Below, in pieces: positions 36,736 through 45,335 of a stretch of DNA of 64,000 nt. Made by a program: the position numbers and the translations under genes. The DNA comes from Ochrobactrum chromiisoli (GTDB lineage: Bacteria; Pseudomonadota; Alphaproteobacteria; Rhizobiales; Rhizobiaceae). Within the stretch, counting starts at the first letter, position 1. Every line of letters starts with the position of its first letter. The stretch covers positions 1,298,005-1,362,004 of the forward strand of contig NZ_JAPHAV010000001.1 of the NCBI RefSeq assembly GCF_026241335.1, in the 5' to 3' direction. The notes under the pieces were generated by a model. That model was not told the origin of the DNA. It worked only from the letters and a program-made list of their open reading frames with translations, and searched no databases.

Positions 36736-36835
36736 AGTGTATTTCCCACAAACGTGCGAAGTGTTTTGCGCGGGATAATGACGAAAACCAGATAGTTAGA
36801 TTATTTCCACTGTTTCAATTCAAACAGAAAATGCT

Positions 36836-37165
36836 TTAGTTTTTCGTACCGGAGCGAAGACTGGCTGCAAATGCCAGTTTTACCCAGTCGGCCATGATTT
36901 CCGGGTCATCAAAGGCGTCATCGGGCACGCTCCAATAGGGCATTGCGACCGGCTTACCGCTCTTTCGGTTATCATATGACCATTGTCTTGATCCGGCCTC
37001 TATGAAAGCTGGCGCTGTTTGTGCGTCCACCTTCAAAAGCAGCTCGTCGTTAACAACGAGCGCTACGATCAGACCCTGGTGATAAATGCCTTTGCCGCCA
37101 AACATACGGCGAATGCTGATCGCACCTAAGCCTTCAAAAAACTCCCGAAGAGATTGGTCATCCAT
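36836..37165 (-). CDS. TfoX/Sxy family protein (N-terminal domain only)
   Basis: A 109-residue single TfoX N-terminal domain: FEGLGAISIRRMFGGKGIYHQGLIVALV is the hallmark stretch, followed by ELLLKVDAQTAPAF and MPYWSVPDDAFDDPE. Enteric Sxy/TfoX activates CRP-dependent competence genes, but short one-domain versions in alphaproteobacteria have no shown role, so competence should not be assumed. It lies six bases after sufA in the same direction, so the two are co-transcribed. Confidence 0.88.
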   Translation of the reverse strand: MDDQSLREFFEGLGAISIRRMFGGKGIYHQGLIVALVVNDELLLKVDAQTAPAFIEAGSRQWSYDNRKSGKPVAMPYWSVPDDAFDDPEIMADWVKLAFAASLRSGTKN

Positions 37166-37171
37166 CCAGCT

Positions 37172-37552
37172 TTAAACAGCGTCCTGAATTTGGCGCAGCC
37201 TTTCGGCTGATGCAGGCTGAATCTCAACAGATTCACCACAGCCACAAGCCGACGTCTGATTTGGATTGTTGAAAACAAATCCTGTTCGCAAAGTTGTCAC
37301 TTCAAAGTCCATTTGGGTGCCCAGCAGGAACAGCACAGCTTCGGGCGCGATATAGACCTTCGCATCATCCTTTTCGACACAATCATCACCGGCTTTTGGC
37401 TCTGTGACGAGATCGATTGTATATTCCATACCGGCACAGCCACCTTTTTTCACGCCCACGCGAATGCCCAGTGAGCCTTCACGGGAGGCCATGATTTCAC
37501 GAACGCGCGCTGCGGCTGCATCGGTAAGCGTCAAGACTGAGAAACGGCCCAT
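37172..37552 (-). CDS. sufA: A-type Fe-S carrier SufA (HesB/IscA family)
   Basis: A 126-residue A-type carrier. It contains GIRVGVKKGGCAGMEYTIDLV with the first conserved Cys and the CGC pair in NQTSACGCGESVEI, the three-cysteine set used to hold an Fe-S cluster or iron. The role is to pass clusters from SufBC2D to target proteins. The start at 37552 has a GGAAGAG site at good spacing; ATG 37558 is an alternative. In many rhizobial genomes sufA follows sufT directly; here it is 4.5 kb away and reversed. It could also be annotated as erpA/iscA-like. Confidence 0.9.
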   Translation of the reverse strand: MGRFSVLTLTDAAAARVREIMASREGSLGIRVGVKKGGCAGMEYTIDLVTEPKAGDDCVEKDDAKVYIAPEAVLFLLGTQMDFEVTTLRTGFVFNNPNQTSACGCGESVEIQPASAERLRQIQDAV

Positions 37553-37761
37553 TTTCATCTCTTCCGGCGTTGTGCTGGTTTACGATTGAAGAATCATTCA
37601 ATCTGCCCGAGGCAAAGCGCTTTTGTGTTCGGTTGCCACGTTTTTACTATAGTTAGTGTTGTAACATCATTACTGCAAGACGCCAAATCAGAGAGCCGCG
37701 ATAACCGGCTTACACAAGTTGGTGTGCTGTAACAAAAGAATTGCTGGAAGAGGAAAAGCGA

Positions 37762-38370
37762 ATGTCGATTAAGCGCATGCAGCCTTTGATACTTGCCGGA
37801 GTTGCCGGCGTTTTCAGCACGATTTTTTTTATATCTGGCACTCAAGCGCAGGATGCGCCGAAAAAGGCCGCTCCCGCACAGGAGCAGGTCAACCCTGTCG
37901 AGGAAACCAAACCCTCAGAGCAGACACAAGACGTAGCTGATGGTGCGATTCTTCCTGATTATCGTGATGATCGCTCAACACCACAGGCACTCATTGAATC
38001 CTATTATAACGCCATTAACCGTCAGGAATATGCCCGCGCATACGGATACTATTCGGAAGAGGGACGTGAGCCTGACTTCGCGAAATTCGTCAAAGGTTAT
38101 AAGGGTACGAAGAGCGTAAAGGTTGCCGTTCGGAAGGTTGAGCCAGATCCGGGCGCAGGACAGATCTACTGGAGTATGCCGGTCGCGATAGAGTCGGAGA
38201 GTGAGGATGGCAAGAAGCAGGTATTCACTGGCTGCTACACGATCAACCTGACCAATCCCGGCATTCAGGCAGTGCCTCCATATAAGCCAATGCAGATTAT
38301 GACGGGTTCTTTGACCAAATCGCCAATAGAAATTGAAAAAAGCGTACCGGAGAGCTGCGAAGCACCATAG
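37762..38370 (+). CDS. Hypothetical secreted protein, possibly NTF2-like
   Basis: A 202-residue protein with a signal peptide (IKRMQPLILAGVAGVFSTIFFISGTQAQ). A Pro/Glu/Gln-rich linker (residues about 30-65) precedes a domain beginning TPQALIESYYNAINRQEYARAYGYY, which is reminiscent of NTF2-like/SnoaL folds. Two Cys in the mature part (GCYTINL and ESCEAP) could form a disulfide. The start at 37762 follows GGAAGAGG; an upstream TTG at 37741 is less likely. It is transcribed away from sufA. Function unknown. Confidence 0.75.
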   Translation: MSIKRMQPLILAGVAGVFSTIFFISGTQAQDAPKKAAPAQEQVNPVEETKPSEQTQDVADGAILPDYRDDRSTPQALIESYYNAINRQEYARAYGYYSEEGREPDFAKFVKGYKGTKSVKVAVRKVEPDPGAGQIYWSMPVAIESESEDGKKQVFTGCYTINLTNPGIQAVPPYKPMQIMTGSLTKSPIEIEKSVPESCEAP

Positions 38371-38443
38371 TCAAATTATTGGCTTGACCTTGCCACGATG
38401 GAAAGCTGCATCATGGAAAAAGTTCAGACAAGGAGTAATTTGA

Positions 38444-38641
38444 ATGGTGACGTTTTCAATCCCAACGATGAAATGTGGCGGCTGCGCGAAAAGTGTTACA
38501 AGCGCTTTGCATGAAGTTGATCAAGCAGCCAAAGTAACGGTTGATCTCGATAAAAAGGAGATCACCTTGGACAGCGTTGCATCCGAGCAGCAAGTGCTGG
38601 ATGCGCTTAAGGCTGCCGGTTATCCAGCAACCATCGCGTAA
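38444..38641 (+). CDS. Heavy-metal-associated (HMA) domain protein, CopZ-like chaperone
   Basis: A 65-residue single HMA domain with the metal site MKCGGC (CxxC) at residues 9-14 and the usual babbab pattern ending DALKAAGYPATIA. It probably binds Cu(I) and hands it to a P-type ATPase, but no copA or cueR is nearby. A clear AAGGAG ribosome site precedes the ATG. Confidence 0.92.
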   Translation: MVTFSIPTMKCGGCAKSVTSALHEVDQAAKVTVDLDKKEITLDSVASEQQVLDALKAAGYPATIA

Positions 38642-38993
38642 TGATTTGACATAAATTTGATTGTACGTGTCTCGTAACACAAACATACAAAGCACAATTG
38701 CCGGACCTTTAACACGCCCGGCATTTTATGAGAGCGCTCTGCACCCAAAAGGGTGTACGGCGCTCTAAGACCATGCGGGATTGGCGACCAAGTGTTGCAG
38801 TCGGTTGTGCGTTTCTTGTGTTTGATTGACTGTAGGGCCGTTTTTTGCCACATCAACGACAAATCTCGTTTATGGTACCCGTAGCGACAGCGAATTTCGG
38901 TGGGGCGGCTTTGCCGTGCCAACAGGGGCTGGTCGTAAAAGGGGATCGGAACATACAATCATCGCATGACCGCGATAAAGAAGGATGTAAGGC
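38642..38993. other. Intergenic region between the HMA gene and pcm
   Basis: About 350 bases with no convincing coding frame. It holds a possible weak terminator of the HMA gene (GCCGG ... CCGGC near 38700-38722, followed by ATTTTAT), the palindromic element at 38731-38766, and a TTGACT near 38826 that could be part of the pcm promoter. Confidence 0.4.
38731..38766. repeat. Palindromic intergenic element
   Basis: A hairpin with outer arms AGAGCGC and GGCGCTCT and inner arms GCACCC / GGGTGT around AAAA. The AGAGCG / CGCTCT ends are shared with the elements at 58841-58907 and 63877-63966, which suggests one repeat family. Confidence 0.55.
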
Positions 38994-39668
38994 ATGGCTA
39001 TGGTAGCCGATTTCCAGGATCTTCGCACGAAGATGGTTGATAATCAGATCCGCACAACGGATGTCACGGACCTTCGGGTTATTGATGCTTTTCTGACCGT
39101 TCCCCGTGAAGTCTTTGTTCCTGCAAACCGTCAGGTCCTTGCCTATATCGACGAAGACCAGTTGCTTGAAGGCGAGGGCGCTGCGCCGCGCTATCTCATG
39201 GAGCCGTCGCCTTTCGCGAAGCTGGTACAGCTCGCAAAAGTGAGCAAGGACGATGTCGTTTTGGATGTCGGCTGCGCCACTGGATACTCTTCGGCTATTC
39301 TTTCTGAGCTCGCAGGTTCGGTTATTGGCCTTGAAAGTGATTCCGCTTTGTCCGCTGTTGCAGCGGCTCGTTTGCAGGAACTTGGCCATGACAATGTTGT
39401 GATCGTTTCAGGTGATCTGAATAAAGGTTATGCATCAGAAGCGCCCTACGATGTGATTTTCATCGAGGGTGCAGTTGATTTTGTACCGGAAGTACTTTTC
39501 AATCAGCTTAAAGAAGGTGGCCGTCTGGTCGTTGTCGAAGGGCGTGGAAATGCCGGAATTGCGCGACTTTACGTAAAAGAAAACGGGATTGCTTCGGGGC
39601 GCACCGTTTTCAATACGGCAGTTCGTCCGCTTCCTGGTTTTGAACGCGTTGAGCAGTTCGAGTTTTGA
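38994..39668 (+). CDS. pcm: Protein-L-isoaspartate O-methyltransferase family protein
   Basis: A 224-residue SAM-dependent methyltransferase of the PCMT family. N-terminal family block MVDNQIRTTDVTDLRVIDAFLTVPREVFVP; SAM-binding motif I VVLDVGCATGYSSAILSELAG; post-I acidic residue in GLESDS; and a motif II-like region DVIFIEGAVDFVPEVLFNQLKEGGRLVVV. PCMT repairs isoaspartyl residues in aged proteins, but many alphaproteobacterial members upstream of tolC are divergent and their activity is not certain. It precedes tolC with a 140-base gap, an arrangement conserved in Brucellaceae. Confidence 0.85.
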   Translation: MAMVADFQDLRTKMVDNQIRTTDVTDLRVIDAFLTVPREVFVPANRQVLAYIDEDQLLEGEGAAPRYLMEPSPFAKLVQLAKVSKDDVVLDVGCATGYSSAILSELAGSVIGLESDSALSAVAAARLQELGHDNVVIVSGDLNKGYASEAPYDVIFIEGAVDFVPEVLFNQLKEGGRLVVVEGRGNAGIARLYVKENGIASGRTVFNTAVRPLPGFERVEQFEF

Positions 39669-39807
39669 TCCAGCGCGTGGGGCAATTCTGCAACGATGTG
39701 AAAATTGTTTGTGAAAGCACTGGTGGGAAAGATGGAAATAACCGAATTTACACGTTATTAAGTCTTCCCGAACCAATCGGTTCGATTGTGGATTCGTTTG
39801 TTCTTAT

Positions 39808-41178
39808 ATGAGGTATACGGTGTTCAAAGCGTGCAAAGGACTTATGGCAGCAGCAATCCTTCTGTCGGGCACCGTATTATCGGGACAGGCCGCTCTGTCA
39901 GAGACGCTGACTGGCGCTCTCGTAAAAGCCTATAAGAACAACGCGACACTCAACTCGTCGCGTGCTGGCGTTCGTATTCAGGATGAAAACGTAGCGATTG
40001 CGAAATCCAATTATCGCCCGCAGGTGACCGGGTCTTATAATGTTGGCCGCAGCAAGTCGCCCGTTTCAGGCTATCGCACAACCGGCACATACGGCATTGA
40101 GCTCAATCAGATGCTGTTCGACGGCTTTCAGACGAAGAATAACGTCGCAGCCGCAGAAACCACTGTCTTTGCGCAGCGCGAAAACCTTCGTAACACTGAA
40201 CAGAACACACTCCTATCGGCTGTTCAGGCTTATATGAATGTGTACCAGCTTCGTCAGATTGCAGTGCTGCGTGAGAAAAACCTTGCAGCTATGAACGAGC
40301 AGGTTCGTGCTTCGCGCGCGCGTCTTGATGTTGGTGAAGGTACACGCACTGACGTTGCTCAGTCGGAAGCGCAGCGTTCGACTGCTATCGCACAATTGAA
40401 TGCAGCCCGCGCTGACGTTAAGTCTGCAGAAGCGACATATGTTCAGATTGTCGGTGCACAGCCTGATCGCCTTTCACTGGCACCAGCAGCTAAAAACCTG
40501 CCGCGTTCTCCAGAAATGGCTTTTGCGAATGCAAAGAATATTCATCCCGGCATTCTTGCAACTCAGTATGCAGTTAACGCACAGGGCTATAACGTCAAGG
40601 CCAAGGAAGGCGCGTTGCTTCCGACTGTTGGCTTGACCGCGAGCGCAAGCCACCTCGACACTTATGCCGGCACCAATGCAGGCGATGGCAACTCGGCATC
40701 GGTCGGTCTCGGTGTGAGCATTCCGATTTATACCGGCGGACGCACATCGGCACAGGTCCGTCAGGCGAAGGAACAGTTGGGGCAGGCTCGCATTGAGGTT
40801 GATGTTATTCAGGATCAGGTTCGTCAGGCAATCAGCTCTGCTTGGTCGCAGCTGGAGGCAGCGCGTGCTTCTGTGAAGGCTAATCGCGACGGTATTGCCG
40901 CTGCTCAGCTCGCACTTGATGGTGTTATCGAAGAGCGCAAGGTCGGTCAGCGGACCACACTTGATGTTTTGAATGCGCAGAATGCTCTTGTTGATGTTCA
41001 GATCGCGCTTGTGCAAGCAGAACATGACTCGATTGTCGCGAGTTATGCACTTCTGGCTGCCAGTGGTCGTATGACAGCGCAGGATATGCAGTTGCAGGTT
41101 GCTCAGTATAAGCCGGAAGAGCATTACAATGCAGTCAAAGACAAATGGTTCGGCCTGCGTACGCCGGATGGTCGTTAA
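39808..41178 (+). CDS. tolC: Outer membrane efflux protein, TolC family
   Basis: A 456-residue TolC-family channel, called BepC in Brucella. Signal peptide with GLMAAAILLSGTVLSGQAAL. Two OEP repeats form the alpha-barrel: one around LTGALVKAYKNNATLNSSRAG and AQSEAQRSTAIAQLNAARADVKSAE, the second around GLTASASHLDTYAGT, VSIPIYTGGRTSAQVRQAKEQL and EERKVGQRTTLDVLNAQNALVD, the last being a family hallmark. It exports drugs and possibly proteins or polysaccharides together with inner-membrane pumps; none are in this window. A GTG at 39820 is an alternative start. A terminator follows. Confidence 0.93.
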   Translation: MRYTVFKACKGLMAAAILLSGTVLSGQAALSETLTGALVKAYKNNATLNSSRAGVRIQDENVAIAKSNYRPQVTGSYNVGRSKSPVSGYRTTGTYGIELNQMLFDGFQTKNNVAAAETTVFAQRENLRNTEQNTLLSAVQAYMNVYQLRQIAVLREKNLAAMNEQVRASRARLDVGEGTRTDVAQSEAQRSTAIAQLNAARADVKSAEATYVQIVGAQPDRLSLAPAAKNLPRSPEMAFANAKNIHPGILATQYAVNAQGYNVKAKEGALLPTVGLTASASHLDTYAGTNAGDGNSASVGLGVSIPIYTGGRTSAQVRQAKEQLGQARIEVDVIQDQVRQAISSAWSQLEAARASVKANRDGIAAAQLALDGVIEERKVGQRTTLDVLNAQNALVDVQIALVQAEHDSIVASYALLAASGRMTAQDMQLQVAQYKPEEHYNAVKDKWFGLRTPDGR

Positions 41179-41203
41179 GCAATTGCTGCAATAAAGTTTA
41201 CCG

Positions 41204-41228
41204 AACGGCGCCAAGGGCGCCGTTTTTG
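41204..41228 (+). terminator. Terminator after tolC
   Basis: AACGGCGCC, loop AAG, GGCGCCGTT plus TTT. A perfect 9-bp GC-rich stem. Confidence 0.9.
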
Positions 41229-41388
41229 ATTCTCGAAACAAAGCATAATTCTTAATAAATTGATAAAGCTGTGGGTTCGGATTGCACATGGCTGTGCAGG
41301 GATTCTCAAACCATCGAAGGTTCTGTACCCTTAATCCATTGATTCTTTGCCTGTGCAGGCAATTGACAATAAGGAAAGACGGACAGCT

Positions 41389-42072
41389 ATGGCACAAACA
41401 TCAAGCGCGGCGCGTGAACCGTCAATGGAAGAAATTCTCGCTTCCATTCGCCGGATCATTGAAGACAGTGATGTTTCCCGCCACCCGATTGTTGCCCCAC
41501 CTTCGTTTTCGGCGCGTAGCGAGGTTGCAAAATTTCGCAAGCCTGTTTCCGTTCAGGAAACTCTGCCCGAACCGGGCATCCTTTCTGAAGAGACCGTACT
41601 GCGTGGTTCCATTCAAGAACCGGCACTGAAAGAAATCAGAGCAGTGGAAGCACCGGAGGCGGACGACGACGAAGATTTCGTTCTGGATGCACAGAATGAT
41701 GACAAGCGTAGCGATGTTTTAGAACTTGCCGCCAGGATCGATGATATGCCTCCACTTGAAACGCAGATTGCGAACGAACTGAAGGTTTCGGAGCCAGTTG
41801 AAGAGCGCAAGCCGCAGGTTGAAGTCCCGCCTGCCGATTTGAAGCCGCAGAGTGCCGCACATATTTTATCGGAAGGTACGGAGCGAAAGGTCGCTGCCGC
41901 ATTTCAGGATTTAAACCACGCTGTGCATTCGGAACCGCGGCGTTCGTTCGATGATATTGCGGCTGATATTCTGCGTCCGATGCTACAAGACTGGCTCGAT
42001 AAGAATTTGCCGACGCTCGTCGAACGGCTCGTTCGCGAAGAAATCGAACGCGTGGTGCGTGGTGAACGCTAA
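41389..42072 (+). CDS. popZ: PopZ-like polar organizing protein (DUF2497)
   Basis: A 227-residue protein with the PopZ/DUF2497 layout: a conserved N-terminal helix (EPSMEEILASIRRIIEDSD), an acidic, Pro/Glu-rich disordered middle (residues about 40-150), and a conserved C-terminal helical domain (FDDIAADILRPMLQDWLDKNLPTLVERLV) needed for oligomerisation. PopZ forms a matrix at the cell pole that anchors chromosome origins and, in Rhizobiales, marks the growing pole. ATG 41389 has an AAGGA ribosome site; the frame is open upstream to a TTG at 41347. It lies between tolC and valS, as in related genomes. Confidence 0.85.
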   Translation: MAQTSSAAREPSMEEILASIRRIIEDSDVSRHPIVAPPSFSARSEVAKFRKPVSVQETLPEPGILSEETVLRGSIQEPALKEIRAVEAPEADDDEDFVLDAQNDDKRSDVLELAARIDDMPPLETQIANELKVSEPVEERKPQVEVPPADLKPQSAAHILSEGTERKVAAAFQDLNHAVHSEPRRSFDDIAADILRPMLQDWLDKNLPTLVERLVREEIERVVRGER

Positions 42073-42099
42073 CAAAACTGCACCAGAGCGGACTATTTG

Positions 42100-42126
42100 A
42101 CCCGTCTGTCTTGCAGGCGGGTTTTC
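42100..42126 (+). terminator. Terminator after the PopZ-like gene
   Basis: CCCGTCTG / CAGGCGGG stem (one G-T pair) followed by TTTTC. Confidence 0.75.
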
Positions 42127-42205
42127 ACTTTTAGGGTGATTTGTTGGCTGTTAGTTGCTATTGAGCCGTCAATCAATTCATTCCGAATTCAGACCGGATA
42201 TTTCT

Positions 42206-44938
42206 ATGCTTGAGAAGACTTATGACGCTGCGGCTGTAGAGCCGAAAATCGCTGAACGCTGGGAAGAAGCCGGCGCTTTCAAGGCGGGTGCAGGTTCAAA
42301 GCCGGGCGCTGATCCTTTTGCAGTCGTCATTCCGCCACCCAATGTGACGGGCTCGCTGCATATGGGCCATGCGCTGAACAACACCGTTCAGGACATCATG
42401 GTTCGCTTTGAGCGTATGCGCGGCAAGAATGTTCTCTGGCAGCCGGGCCTCGACCATGCGGGTATCGCCACGCAAATGGTGGTTGAGCGTCAGCTTGCAG
42501 AACGGCAGGAGCCGAACCGTCATGCCATGGGCCGCGAAAAGTTCATTGAACGTATCTGGCAGTGGAAATCTGAATCGGGCGGAATGATTTCTAATCAGCT
42601 TCGTCGTCTTGGCGCATCCTGCGATTGGTCGCGTGAGCGTTTCACGATGGACGAAGGTCTGTCGCGCGCTGTCATCGAAGTCTTTGTTTCGCTCCATAAG
42701 CAGGGACTGATTTATCGTGACAAGCGGCTCGTGAATTGGGATCCAAAGCTTCTGACCGCGATTTCCGATATTGAAGTCGAATCCCGTGAGACCAAGGGCC
42801 ATCTTTGGCATCTGCGTTATCCGCTGGAAAACATTCCGTTTGATCCCGAAAACCCGCACACCTTTATCGTGGTTGCAACGACCCGTCCTGAAACTATGCT
42901 GGGCGATACAGGGGTTGCTGTAAACCCGAAGGACGAGCGTTATCACGCCTCTGTCGGCAACAACATTGTTCTGCCGCTTGTTGGCCGTCTCATTCCCGTT
43001 GTTGCGGATGATTATGCTGATCCTGAAGCAGGTTCCGGTGCCGTCAAGATCACACCGGCACATGACTTCAACGATTTTGAAGTCGGCAAGCGCAATGATC
43101 TGCGCGCGATCAACATCCTGACACCATCGGCTGCCATCACGCTGAAGGACAATGTTGACTTTCTGGAAGGTCTGGAACTGACGTCCGAACTTAACGCGCT
43201 GATAAGCGTGTTTGAAGGTCTCGATCGCTTTGCTGCGCGCAAGCGCCTTGTCGAAATGCTTGATGAACAGGGCTATCTGGAAAAGATTGAAGATCACACT
43301 CACGCCGTTCCGCATGGTGATCGTGGTGGCGTGCCGATCGAGCCTTATCTGACAGATCAGTGGTATGTGAATGCCGCAGAGCTGGCAAAGCCTGCCATGG
43401 CTGCCGTTCGTGATGGCCGCACGCAGATTGTACCCAAAAATTGGGAAAAGACCTACTTCGACTGGATGGAAAACATTCAGCCATGGTGCGTTTCACGTCA
43501 GCTCTGGTGGGGACATCAGATTCCGGCATGGTACGGCCCAGACGGCAAATACTTCGTTGAAAAGAGCGAAGAGGAAGCCAAAGCCGCTGCGCGCGCGCAT
43601 TATGGCGAAGAGGTTGAACTTGAACGCGATACCGATGTTCTGGATACTTGGTTCTCGTCGGGTCTCTGGCCATTCTCCACACTTGGCTGGCCCGACAAAA
43701 CGCCTGAGCTCGCAACTTATTATCCAACAAGTGTTGTGGTAACGGGTTTCGATATTCTGTTCTTCTGGGTCGCCCGCATGATGATGATGGGCTTGCATTT
43801 CATGGAGGAGGTTCCGTTCCATACGGTCTATCTTCATGCACTCGTGCGCGACAAGCACGGCGCCAAAATGTCCAAGTCCAAGGGCAATGTCATTGATCCG
43901 CTGGAACTCATGGACGAGTACGGCGCGGATGCGTTGCGCTTCACCCTTGCCATTATGGCGGCGCAAGGCCGTGACGTGAAGCTCGATCCAGATCGGATAG
44001 CAGGCTATCGCAATTTTGGTACCAAGCTCTGGAATGCAACGCGTTTTGCACAGATGAACGGCGTAAAGCTTGACCCGAATTTCAAGCCGGCTGATGCAAA
44101 GCTTGCCGTCAATCGCTGGATTTTGACTGAACTGACCAAAGCAGCTGCTGCTGTTACGGATGGTATTGCAAATTATCGTTTCAATGAAGCGGCAGGCGCT
44201 GCATATCGTTTTGTCTGGAACCAGTTCTGCGACTGGTATCTTGAGTTGCTCAAGCCGATTTTCATGGGTGAAGATGAGCTGGCCAAGGCGGAAGCGCAGG
44301 CAACGGCTGCTTACTGTCTGGATGAAATCTACAAGATTTTACATCCATTCATGCCGTTCATGACCGAAGAGCTCTGGACGCTGACCGCAGGCGAGGGCGA
44401 AAAGCGTGATACGGTTCTGGCTTTGGCGAAATGGCCGGAATTGACGTTCGAGGATGGAGACTCCGCCACCGATATCAACTGGCTGGTTGATCTTGTTATG
44501 GGGATTCGCTCTGTTCGTGCAGAGATGAATGTTCCTGCGCGCGCGGTCGCTCCGATTGTGGTCCTCGAGGCCAATGCCGCCACTGTTGATCGGTTTGCGC
44601 GTCACGATGCGGCAATCAAGCGTCTGGCACGCGTTGAAAGCGTATCATTTGCACAGGAAGCGCCAAAAGGTTCTGCCCAGTTGGTACATGGTGAAGCGAC
44701 GATCTGCCTGCCGCTTGGCAGCCTGATTGATCTTACGGCTGAAGCAGCGCGTATGGCCAAGGAAGCGGGTAAAATTGCCGCCGAAATGGAAAAAATCGAG
44801 AAGAAGCTCTCGAATGAGAAGTTTGTGGCCAATGCCAAGGAAGAGGTCGTTCGTGCCGAACGTGAACGCTTGACCGAACTAAAGGATGCTGCCGCACGCG
44901 TTGCGACGGCTCAAGCACGTATCCGCGAAGCAGGCTGA
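42206..44938 (+). CDS. valS: Valyl-tRNA synthetase
   Basis: A 910-residue class Ia synthetase. HIGH motif in PPPNVTGSLHMGHALNNT, the editing (CP1) domain with VATTRPETMLGDTGVAVNP, the catalytic block TDVLDTWFSSGLWPFSTLGWP, and KMSKS in GAKMSKSKGNVIDP. The C-terminal end has the ValRS coiled-coil arm (KEAGKIAAEMEKIEKKLSNEKFVANA). ATG 42206 (MLEKTYDAAAVEPKIAERW) is the family start; the frame is open 17 codons upstream without conservation. It is flanked by terminators, so it is probably a monocistronic unit. Confidence 0.97.
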   Translation: MLEKTYDAAAVEPKIAERWEEAGAFKAGAGSKPGADPFAVVIPPPNVTGSLHMGHALNNTVQDIMVRFERMRGKNVLWQPGLDHAGIATQMVVERQLAERQEPNRHAMGREKFIERIWQWKSESGGMISNQLRRLGASCDWSRERFTMDEGLSRAVIEVFVSLHKQGLIYRDKRLVNWDPKLLTAISDIEVESRETKGHLWHLRYPLENIPFDPENPHTFIVVATTRPETMLGDTGVAVNPKDERYHASVGNNIVLPLVGRLIPVVADDYADPEAGSGAVKITPAHDFNDFEVGKRNDLRAINILTPSAAITLKDNVDFLEGLELTSELNALISVFEGLDRFAARKRLVEMLDEQGYLEKIEDHTHAVPHGDRGGVPIEPYLTDQWYVNAAELAKPAMAAVRDGRTQIVPKNWEKTYFDWMENIQPWCVSRQLWWGHQIPAWYGPDGKYFVEKSEEEAKAAARAHYGEEVELERDTDVLDTWFSSGLWPFSTLGWPDKTPELATYYPTSVVVTGFDILFFWVARMMMMGLHFMEEVPFHTVYLHALVRDKHGAKMSKSKGNVIDPLELMDEYGADALRFTLAIMAAQGRDVKLDPDRIAGYRNFGTKLWNATRFAQMNGVKLDPNFKPADAKLAVNRWILTELTKAAAAVTDGIANYRFNEAAGAAYRFVWNQFCDWYLELLKPIFMGEDELAKAEAQATAAYCLDEIYKILHPFMPFMTEELWTLTAGEGEKRDTVLALAKWPELTFEDGDSATDINWLVDLVMGIRSVRAEMNVPARAVAPIVVLEANAATVDRFARHDAAIKRLARVESVSFAQEAPKGSAQLVHGEATICLPLGSLIDLTAEAARMAKEAGKIAAEMEKIEKKLSNEKFVANAKEEVVRAERERLTELKDAAARVATAQARIREAG

Positions 44939-44973
44939 TTCAGGCTTCCAGCTGAAGCCTAAATCGAATCAAG

Positions 44974-45005
44974 CACCCGGCAGCTCTGTGTTGCCGGGTG
45001 TTTTC
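44974..45005 (+). terminator. Terminator after valS
   Basis: CACCCGGCA / TGCCGGGTG with a 9-base loop, then TTTTCG. Confidence 0.9.
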
Positions 45006-45335
45006 GTTAAACATGTTGGTAAATGGCCCCTTTCAAGGAGCCTGTGCCCTCATCGAACCACGGTTTCGATTGTTTTTTACTGATGTTGCGCTTTAGCAAC
45101 AAGGCGGGAAAAGGGCTTAAAAGTGGCCGAAATTGGCAATTCTCGAACGTTTATCTCCAGGAAACTTAGCAGAATTCCTGCTCGCTCCCATTATTTTGGG
45201 GTTTTCGATAAACCTAGGCTCCGATAGGCCGAACCTGTTCCATTTATGCATCTTGCAGCTTGAATCATTCCTGATTTACGTTTGCGTCAAAGTAAAAGTT
45301 TCGGGTTCACGTTATTTTGTTTGGGAGGACATTTC
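45006..45335 (+). promoter_or_regulatory. fadL upstream region with a candidate regulator site
   Basis: About 330 bases without a gene. An inverted repeat GTTGC/GCAAC lies near 45085-45100. At 45275-45290 is the dyad TTTACGTTTGCGTCAA, which resembles the TTTACGT-ACGTAAA-like sites I recall for MerR-family LiuR regulators of branched-chain and fatty-acid catabolism. It sits about 45 bases before the ATG, where it could overlap the promoter. Confidence 0.4.

Noticed and set aside
36836..37165. TfoX-like gene as evidence of a competence system
   Set aside because: It is a single short N-terminal domain next to sufA; no com or pil genes are nearby, and such short forms are not known to control competence.
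37600..37700. Zur-like or iron box between sufA and the divergent secreted-protein gene
   Set aside because: A short GTAA-TTAC symmetry is present, but it does not match a consensus well enough to call.
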